NCBI GenBank assembly: GCA_029817715.1
Contig: JARUPY010000101.1
Coordinates: 307,401 to 371,400 of the forward strand
From: Melastoma dodecandrum
Lineage: Eukaryota > Streptophyta > Magnoliopsida > Myrtales > Melastomataceae
Direction: 5' to 3'
Length of the DNA stretch: 64,000 bases
Below, in pieces: positions 56,154-64,000 of this stretch. The notes beneath the pieces were generated by a model, which was not told where the DNA came from, made no database searches, and saw nothing but the letters and a program-made list of their open reading frames with translations. Position numbers and translations under genes: made by a program. Position 1 is the first letter of the stretch. Each line of letters begins with the position of its first letter.

Positions 56154-57100
56154 ATATCCTAATGGATACAAAGAATGGTTGTGCTAGATGTTCAAACTAT
56201 TCGCTTGTGCCTGCATTTTCTTCTCAACATGCCTGTGTTCTGTTCTAGCTGAGCTCATGGTCAACATGAAAATTGAAAACGTATATAAAGACTTTTTCAG
56301 TCGATTTGAAAGGGGAAGATTCGACCTAGGAGGCTATCGAAAATAAGAGCCGACGACGGAGATGATTTCTACCAACCCTATTCTTAGTTTACTTTACATC
56401 GATTTCTTTTGGATTTGATTTTATGTTTTTGTGTTCTTTACTTATGAATGAAACCTTTTTTTAGGGCTATGATGAAACCTCGTGTGCTTATCTAATCATG
56501 TTCTTAATGCGTATTAATTGATTGATCACCCTTTAACAATGGATTTGATAACCTAGGGAGACTGAGGAGGGTAGTCTAGATTAGATCTCGAACTGGATAG
56601 CCTAGGAAGTCTGTGTGTTGGGAAATCGGGCTTTAGTTTGAAGGATAGCAATATACCCGGAACACTTTAGGTAACTATATAGGGTTTGAATATAATGGGT
56701 GATTAGTAGTTCCTTGCCTAGGAATAAAGCAGGGAATTCAATACAGTGGTGCGTTTCCGGATGTGCGGGAGAACTACGGACGGGAATAGTCTAGCAACCT
56801 ATATTAGCAATTATAATAATTTAGTCGCATTAGGAAGAAGGGCATCAGTATGTAGGGACGCGAGGGGAAATCGAACGTCCTAGATATTATTATAACCGGT
56901 AAACCTAAATTATTTTCTTTTATTTTTAGCTTTTACTTAAAATCAACTTTCTTTCGGCGTGATCTCGACCGATTGCCGAGAACAACACAATTCTCCGTGG
57001 GATAGACCCTTGCTTGTCCTTGCTATTCTAGTTAGGTCGAAATAGGAGTTTATTTATTTTTTCTTGCATTTTATTTATTTTTTCTTGCATTATAGATGTG
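56154..57100. other. Intergenic, LTR-like sequence without gene
   Basis: No gene seen. The words near 56.94-57.03 kb (GATCTCGACCGATTGCCGAG, GGTCGAAATAGGA) are shared with 27.35-27.46 kb. A 23-bp unit TTTATTTATTTTTTCTTGCA is doubled at about 57050-57095. Confidence 0.35.
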
Positions 57101-57104
57101 CATC

Positions 57105-57597
57105 ACACCCCATGTTCAAGCTTACTAGTGTACCGAGTCTCTAATTTTACAGGATTATCCAAGCAGTCACTAGCCAGCAGGGTAAAAATATTATGGGAAT
57201 GATAATACGAGTCTTTTGATCGTGAGGCTGTTGGGCGACGAAATCACAACACCAGAAATATTTTAACACGAAACTGTCACAGTGGTACGAATGCGGTCAT
57301 TGTAATGAAATATGCAATTGTATTTATAAAGCAAAAGGATTGCTATCAAGTTCGACAGCATACAACCATGAAATTAATCAGAAGGAATTAAAAACAGGAA
57401 TGGTGGAGGTCGTAGACTTGATGCTGGTGTGGCAGACTCTGGTTTCCTGTGGTATGTCGGATGTGAAATGTGTTGAAGTTATCTATACTTGTGACGATGA
57501 CATGATGGAGACGACCGAACTGGAAGCTGGAAATCAAGGATCTGGAGGCTGGAAATCTGGAGGCTAAGGACTGAGAATCTGGAGAAAACCGAAAACT
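57105..57597 (+). repeat. Repeat unit shared with 27.5-28.0 kb
   Basis: Second copy of the unit that starts with a DUF594 3' tail (CACCCCATGTTCAAGCTTAC) and runs to GGAGAAAACCGAAAAC. It has a 20-odd-bp loss near 57180 relative to the first copy. It ends exactly where the next LTR starts. Confidence 0.6.
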
Positions 57598-58050
57598 GAT
57601 AATATGGAGAATCAATACTCTCCCACCACAAATTAACCCTAATGAATATCACATCAAATTCTGCCCCAAACAACGACAACAAAAAATATTATGATAAAAA
57701 ATCCCTAGAAAATAAATGGTAGCTAATTGGGCTAAGTCTCAAATAACTAAATAATAAATTATGAATCAATTCCTAGCGGCCAGAGCAAGCGCTCGACGCC
57801 TGACTCCCTGATCCGTAACAACTTCGTCCCCCCTTAACAACCGCTTTGTCCCAAGGCGGAAAGCCGGAAATTGTTGCGGCCGTCAATGTCCGTCCACGTC
57901 GTTATCTTCCCGAGACTGTCCATGCCAACGGAAAAAAAAAGTAATGCCAACGGGTCTTTGGTTTGTCAACGAAGTCGTAAGGGCTTGCGTGTGAAGAATG
58001 AAACTAGTATTGTCGTCCTAGACCATCAAGCTATAATTTCAAACCCATGT
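57598..58050 (-). mobile_element. 3' end of a gypsy element, truncated
   Basis: On the minus strand, a coding tail reading RLGTKRLLRGDEVVTD runs over a purine tract (AAGGGGGGACGAAG) into an LTR starting TGTTACGGATCAGG. The LTR spans about 57598-57821 on the plus strand (TGATAATATGG to CCGTAACA, 224 bp). The coding part is lost beyond about 58050, where a DUF594 scrap begins. The left LTR edge matches the point where the 27.5-kb repeat copy diverges. Confidence 0.65.
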
Positions 58051-58054
58051 CCTG

Positions 58055-58137
58055 ATTGTCATTGATAAGGTGTGGGTGGAGCTGCTGTCAATTTGCAGCA
58101 GGTCATTGCAGAGTTAACTCCCATACCCGACTGCTGA
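58055..58137 (+). pseudogene. DUF594 C-terminal scrap
   Basis: ATAAGGTGTGGGTGGAGCTG, GCAGGTCATTGCAGAG and CTCCCATACCCGACTGCTGA match the WVELLSYAAGHCRADSHARLL region, with a small disruption in the middle. About 80 bp only. Confidence 0.6.
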
Positions 58138-58545
58138 GGTATTAATATGTCTTGCTAGTAAATTGTAAACCAAGTATATCATTTATGGTAAATTTACTAG
58201 CTAAAATATAGTTCTTGACTGACAAGGAGACATTATAATTTAATTATACATCTTTTTTTTTGGGTATCTTCCTGGAATAATGGGCACTAGATTACGATAC
58301 CCTTTTACGTCTAAAGAGAAATTGATTGAATATGCATAATTTATTGGATCCTCATAATAGTTAACCTCAATGAAGTTATATATTTACATGTGACGGTGCT
58401 ACTATATCTTGAAGATTAATGAAGTAAACTATTAGTGTCGCATCTACTAATCATTATGAGATTATAGCAAAATTCATGAAGCATGTAGAGAATGTGTATG
58501 GTAAAAACATGTAATATATCACATTCGAGGGACATGCGGCATATA
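58138..58545. repeat. Copy of the 16.4-17.0 kb repeat
   Basis: Starts with the AATATGTCTTGCTAGTAAA, TATATCATTTATGGTAAATT, ATAGTTCTTGACTGACAAGG block and continues through CTTTTACGTCTAAAGAGAAA and TGTGACGGTGCTACTATATC in the order of 16446-16850. It lacks the second bracket repeat. Confidence 0.6.
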
Positions 58546-59660
58546 CGTAAATAAGAATAGCCCCAAAAATTATTATACGAAAATAATGCTACTTGTATTA
58601 CTCAATTAAAAGGATGATATATCAAAGGCAGTCGAACAATAACATATCAAAGGCAAACAAATGAACTTAACATAACATAACATATCTCTTCGCACATAGA
58701 TCTTAAGAGTTGTGTGATATTGACGTTTCAACGAAATACGTTTCGTAAGAAAATATAATAGATTTATTAAAAACAAAGTCTTTGTCTACAACGATTTTTT
58801 GGAGACTAGTACATAAAATTGGAACGCGCCAATGTCGACATATAAAATGATATTAGTAAGGGGGGGATTAAAAGCATTGTACTTTGACTACGGTTTTGTT
58901 TCACATGATTTTCATCTTATGGTTTTTATAATGAGACAATACTATAATAGACGTTAAAAGGTGTTATAAATATTTTGTGATTGTATGCCGTAACTCTTCA
59001 CCTGCCAAAACTCTTCATCTGCTTACATCATCTCTCATAAATAGAGAGCTTCGTAATTTTTTTTATATCTATGTTTTCTATTGGAAATTCGGTAATGAAA
59101 TTGTCCCCTCCATCCGTTCCTAACGTGTCGTTATTCTCTCTTGCTCTCTTTTTCTTGTTCTTCGCTTATAAAGGGGAATAACCTACAAATGAATTTGATA
59201 GTTTTTTTTTCCTTTAGTTTCGAGGACCAAAACAACCACGTAATATAAAATTAAAATAAAATAAAATAAAGAAATTTAAAACGCCATAGCTACCAAAAAT
59301 TAATTCAATTTGGGTTGACTCAAGTGGTAATTAGCTTAAATTCGATTAAGGAGATCTTGTATTCGAAAACCTATCATACACATCCATTCCTACTCTGGTC
59401 GAGTCCGGATTAGTGATCCAAAAAGCAGGCATGCAACCAAAGAAAAGAAATGGTGTACCGCAAACCTTTGAAAGTCTTCCCATGACCTCCTAAAGGTGTA
59501 AATCATTTGAATCATCTTCCACAATTTGCAAGTAGGTTGGCGCTTCTTTCTATGTATTAGGTAAAGTCTTAGTGGGGTCTCCTCTTTCCTCTATTCAAAC
59601 GGACTATTCCTATGTATTTGGGACACATTCTTTATCTTGTTTGGTCTATATTCTATTATC
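58546..59660. other. AT-rich intergenic region
   Basis: No gene seen. Bases 58690-58820 resemble the 3' flank of copies C and C2 (ATTGACGTTCAACAAATACG, TTATTAACAAAGTCTTTATC), so another relic of a family copy may lie here. Confidence 0.35.
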
Positions 59661-59738
59661 CATCCCTCCCTTCTTAGTCTTCGCCTTCCCCCTCTGAGGC
59701 CACCAATCTTCTTAGTCTTCGCCCTTCCCCTCTGGGCC

Positions 59739-61040
59739 ATGGATTATGCCTTCATAGCCGCGGGCCTTACAGAACCGATGGGACACGTGGAATATCCGGG
59801 GTTTCATGATCCTTAGCCTCTGCGTGCAGGTTACTTCTCGCCATCGTTGCCCCTATTTAGGCAGCTGACGTCCCAACCGCTTCGTCATATTCGTGGTCTG
59901 GACTGCTTACTTTCTATCTGATTGGGCCGCAACGTTTGCATTCGGGCTGATCTCGAATGCCGGGTGCCGGAACTTGGAGAACAATGAAGCACAGGTCTCT
60001 TCTGATGTCCTGGCATTCTGGCAGCTTTCCTTCTGGTCACCTGGGGGGTCCCGACAACATAACTGCCTTCTCCATGGAGAATAATGCCCTGTGGATGCGC
60101 CACCTCGTTGGCCTCGTCGCCCAAATTTCTGTTTTTATGTACATTCTTTGTGTGAAGACCCTACCAAACAACAGGCTCTTGGTTCCCACTATCCTGGTAT
60201 TCCTGATTGGTGTGATTAACTATGGGGAGAGACTCGGGCTCTGAATCTCGCAAGCTTGGAGGAACCTAAAGAAGACCATTAAGAAAGATACAGGAGAGTA
60301 ACAAAGTGATCGCGTCCACACCTGGCACGCCATACTCAAGGGCCTCGTTGTGGATATCGTGCCGGAAATCTTTCAGGAATGACCACAATAGCAGGTGCAG
60401 ACATTCAATAGTAATGGGATAAAACATTAACTATTATCTCGTGAGCAACTAAATCTCCTGTATGAACTTCTCTACACGAGAAAAAAGGCGTCAAATTCCA
60501 CTTGGGCGGGAAGAGATTGTCCCGAGCCATCGCATCTATTACAGCACAATGGAGGCATTCATTTTGTTCTGCATTGGACATAAGCACCAGGTATCACAGA
60601 GGGGATCTCATAAAGCACATATGCTTTTATTTGCATTAGTTTTTATACTACATGTAGCCAACATGATTGACGTTTAATGACATCTTCTTTTCTCAGGAGT
60701 AACAGTTTGATGGGATATTCTTCTTTGTTGGTCATGGAGCAGGGGATTTTTCCACCTTTGTAGCTAATTGGTATTATATTATTATTACTGGCTTCACTCC
60801 AGATGGCTTAGCTCTATCGATTCGCATTACTTGGAAAGGAATGGTCGAAAAAAATGGACATATTTCAATATCTATGTCCATTGCTTTCAAACAGAGAAGC
60901 ACACCTAAAGTAAGCATGGAAAAGCGAGGTAAACCTACACTCACTTTGTCTTTCCACTACTCTCGGTGCTCAAATTCCTTTGATTCTGTTTTACTGATCC
61001 GATGCTTTCTACAATGATAGCAGGTTTTTATATGGAAAAC
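59739..61040 (+). pseudogene. DUF4220 copy H, dense small indels
   Basis: ATG at 59739 in context GGCCATGG opens MDYAFIAAG, preceded by the doubled pyrimidine leader as at copy F. The whole of exon 1 can be followed (FAFGLISNAGC, AWHSG-type shifted DVLAFW, LLVHLGGPDNITAFS, FVKTLPNNRLLVPTILVF, NYGER, LLYELLYTR). The frame changes about every 30-80 bp through one- or two-base insertions and losses, for example GCAGGTTACTTCTCG, TACATTCTTTGTGTGAAG and GGAGGAACC. The intron is present but altered (about 60930-61025), and exon 2 is cut after TTTTATATGGAA. It is by far the most damaged long copy; the indel style resembles raw-read error as much as ageing. Confidence 0.8.
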
Positions 61041-61464
61041 CACCTGAAAAGTGCCGCAGGTCCCTCAGCTGATTAGCAATAAGACTTTTCATATTCCTCT
61101 TGTGTAGCTTAGACCTGTACAATCTGGAGGGGTTTGAGTGTCGATTACGAAATTAGTTGATGTTGGTAGTCCTCTCTCTCGGCTCTCCCCCCCCCCCCCC
61201 TTCAGAAATTGGAAATTGAGCATTGTGGAAAGCCTTTCTGACTTTGACGTGATAGCTTTCAACACCTTCCCGCCCTCTCTTATCATATGCTTCTCGGATT
61301 GCCCAGCATTCTGATATGGAGATATACCCTTCAAACTCCCCTGCAACCTGTCCAGGTTTTAAGTCTTGAGGCTTGCCCAAAGGTGAAGTCTTATGCCTCA
61401 ATGACATACATCACCTTCACATTCCCTCAAAAACTGTCCAAACTTTGATCTCGAGGATAAAAAT
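61041..61464. other. Intergenic with a C homopolymer
   Basis: No gene seen. A run of 14 C lies at 61187-61200. The adjoining 200 bp are open on the minus strand but unrecognised. Confidence 0.4.
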
Positions 61465-61677
61465 TGTTAGAAAAATTATTGGTTGTCAAAAAAAAACAAC
61501 TTATTAAACACATGTTTACAAGAGAATCTAATATAGTAAAAATAATCAAAAACTAAAAGAGAATTCTTAAATAGATCTCCTAACATCTTCTCAATGAGAT
61601 TTGTTTAAATCAAAACTTTATTCCTAGGAATATATTAGAAAAAAAATCAAATCCTAAAAACCTTAAAACCGCTGACA
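61465..61677 (-). repeat. 3' LTR of a decayed copia element
   Basis: 213 bp, TGTTAG to CTGACA on the plus strand. On the minus strand it is preceded by the purine tract CCTTAAGGAGGAG (61678-61690), which fixes its edge. Confidence 0.7.
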
Positions 61678-64000
61678 CTCCTCCTTAAGGTTTGTTTATG
61701 GAATCACTCCAAGTTTTTGTCTGAGATGCTGGAACTGATCTTTCGGTAAAGACTTAGTCAGAATATCCGGGACTTGATTCTCGAGATGTGACAATATTCG
61801 AGCTTGACTTCACCAGATCTTCACCGCGATTCTCGAATCGCATGATACTTGACCGAAATATGTTTTGTCCTACCATGTTGAACCGGATTTTGAGCTATTG
61901 CAATAGCAGACTTATTGTCGAACATATATCACAGTAGTGTACACTTGTTTCCAGCCCATGTCCTCCAGAAACTTTTCTCAACCAAATCGCTTGATTGCTA
62001 GGCCGCGCTGCAGCTGAAAACAACTCTTTTTTTACTGCCTCGGCGGAGAGATTGCGCTACAACTTCTTGCTTTTTTGAATTACAAGCAAATACTCCACTC
62101 TCCAAACGAGAACGTAAAACCTGACAGTGCTTTTCCGAAGTCCTCAATACTTTTCCAGCCCCAGTCACTATCGCAGGAACACCTTGGAGGTTTGAACTTT
62201 TATTTTTCACAAACCGAATACCAAAATCAACTGTTGCCTCCTTTAACATACCTCAAACACCTGTTTTCGCTGCACAAAGATGGATTTGGCTCGGAGATTG
62301 GCATTAAATCTGGACAAAATAACTGGCTGCAAACATTATAATTCGGGGCGGCGATGCTGATAATTACAAAAAACCTTCCAATAATACTTCTAAACACGGT
62401 CGCATCGGACCGCATTCACTTCCCATCATCTTTCACCAACTTTTAAATTAGCAAACGAGGAAGGAGTCAGGTTTACCGACTTAGCTTCATTCATTCTGAA
62501 TTTTTTTCTGCAAGTCCGTGGGCATACTTTTTTTTTTATTAAAAAAGACACCGTCATCTTCTTGATGTATCTCGAATCCAAAAAAATAATGCAACAGCCC
62601 TAAATCATGACATTTTCGAATTCTTTTGGACTTATGTTGAGCTTGAACTGATTTACTTTCGATTTCGATCTCCCCCTGTGATAAGCAAATCATTCCACAT
62701 ATAACGACACGATAAGTAACAATCCTTAACAGTGACTTTTTTAATGTAAAGTAGTTGCTTCCGTCTCACTTTCTAGAAAAATCCTTCTGCTAAGAGCTAG
62801 GAAATCAATCATGCTGTAACCACGAAACGATGGGGCTTGTTTTCAAACCGTAAAGTGCCCTTGCGGAAGCAAAAAAACTTTCTCTTTGCATCCATCCACG
62901 GAAAATCCATCGGGCTGCTCTACAAAGATTTCCTCATCAAGATAACATGCCAAGAATGCCGACTTAACATCCGAGATGATAAGGATTTTTACAGCCCATC
63001 TTTGCTGCAATGTGCGAATAACATCCTTAATTGTGTCATGCCGAGCCACCGGGGCAAAGGTTTCACAGAAATCAACTCCGGCTTCCTGAGAAATATCCCT
63101 TCACAACAAGCCAGTGCTTTGAGTTTGTTTACGGGAACCATCGGCATTTAAACTTCGTTCTATAAACCATCTTTTACTCCGTTTACCTTTCTATCAAGAT
63201 GGTCTATCGACAAAGATCCCAAGTATGATTTTTATTATTCAAATCAATTTCTTCTTGCTTGGCTGCCATCCAGTTGGACATCCATAGAAGCAACTTCATA
63301 AGATTCAGGATCTTGCATGGTCAGATTACATCTCTGATAGTATCTTGCAAAAGATCTTAATCCCCTCACTGGTTCGTCGTCAAATTCGGCGACATCAGGA
63401 GAAGATTGTCCAAGTTCACCAAGACTCGTTGAGCTGGTTTTTCAAACACACCTCAATCCCACTTCGCGTCCTCATCAAACGATTAAACTTTCTACTCACC
63501 GAAAAGTTTTATTCGTGGGATTATAGATACCTGTAACCCTTGGTATTCGATCCATATCCGTATAAAAATAGATATTTCAGCTCGATAATCAAGTTTGTCT
63601 CTTTTTTTGTTCCGGAATATGAGCATAGCAAATTACATCCGAAATCTCGTGTAAATGATTCCACCGAGCATTTTTTTCCAAACCAAGCTTCATTAGGAGT
63701 AGAATTTTTCAAAGCTTTGGTGTGGTAGCAAATTTAGCAAAATAAACCGAAGTATTCGCCGCTTCGGCCCAAAACTACCTTCGGCAATCCTTTTTTCAAA
63801 ATATCAAACACCTTGACATATCCATTATAGATCTATTCTTCCGTTCACTAACCCGTTTTTGCTTGCGGACAATACGGGCACAGTGAACTGTTGAATGATT
63901 CCGGCTTGCGCACAAAATTTTTTGAACTCCCCCGAGAGTATATTCACTTCCGGTGGTACGGTTTCAAGGCTTTAATTTTACAAACCACATTGATTTTCGG
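61678..64000 (-). pseudogene. Decayed Ty1-copia gag-pol, cut by the right edge
   Basis: From right to left on the minus strand: integrase C-terminal region at 63712-63521 (NSTPNEAWFGKK, GYGSNTKGYR), reverse transcriptase at 63049-62843 (DVKSAFLACYLDEEIFVEQP, DGF), RT end at 62693-62487 (DLGLLHYFFGFEIHQEDDGV) and RNase H at 62249-61690. RNase H pieces are VFACNSKKQEVVAQS and then, near 61920-61850, a [20 protein letters not shown] piece. Many frame changes and short deletions separate these pieces, so it is inactive. The 5' LTR would lie beyond the window. Confidence 0.82.

Overview
This window looks like nuclear DNA of a flowering plant, most likely a eudicot. The evidence is spliceosomal introns with GT/AG ends, a nuclear gene for mitochondrial ribosomal protein L21, a plant-specific DUF4220-DUF594 membrane-protein family, plant-type Ty1-copia and Ty3-gypsy retrotransposons with tRNA-iMet primer sites, a FAR1/MULE-type transposase remnant and a leucine-rich-repeat receptor remnant. 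I cannot name the species from sequence alone.

Layout. (1) 0.9-2.6 kb, minus strand: a five-exon gene for mitochondrial ribosomal protein L21 (NFD1/RPL21M type). It is the only gene here that reads through intact. (2) 3.3-26.5 kb: an array of DUF4220-DUF594 copies, all on the plus strand. Copies named here are A (4.7-7.1 kb), B (9.0-11.0), C (11.5-12.5), D (13.4-14.4), E (17.9-19.9), C2 (20.1-21.0) and F (23.1-25.2), with many short fragments between them. The order B-C-LTR-D-tail is repeated as E-C2-LTR-F-tail, so the array grew by a multi-gene tandem duplication. (3) 28.2-32.9 kb: a complete Ty1-copia element whose two LTRs read identical, with a 5-bp target duplication but broken reading frames. 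(4) 35.8-42.0 kb: a Ty3-gypsy element inserted in a second, truncated copy of the L21 exon 1/promoter region. (5) 42.3-44.7 kb: DUF4220 copy G and an N-terminal fragment. (6) 45.4-48.2 kb: a decayed FAR1/MULE-like gene (minus) and a decayed LRR fragment (plus). (7) 48.6-54.2 kb: a second Ty3-gypsy element with a chromodomain, flanked by TGGGG target duplications. (8) 54.8-61.0 kb: intron-less DUF4220 copy I, repeat fragments, a gypsy 3' end and indel-ridden copy H. (9) 61.5-64.0 kb: a decayed minus-strand copia element running off the right edge.

The intact DUF4220-DUF594 gene plan, read across copies, is two exons: exon 1 (about 375 codons) carries the membrane-spanning DUF4220 part, then a phase-1 intron of about 85-95 bp, then exon 2 (about 255-300 codons) carries DUF594. 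Every copy here has at least one disabling change by my reading. The cluster therefore looks like a birth-and-death graveyard with signs of gene conversion, one intron-loss event and several transposon hits. The biochemical role of DUF4220-DUF594 proteins is not known to me.
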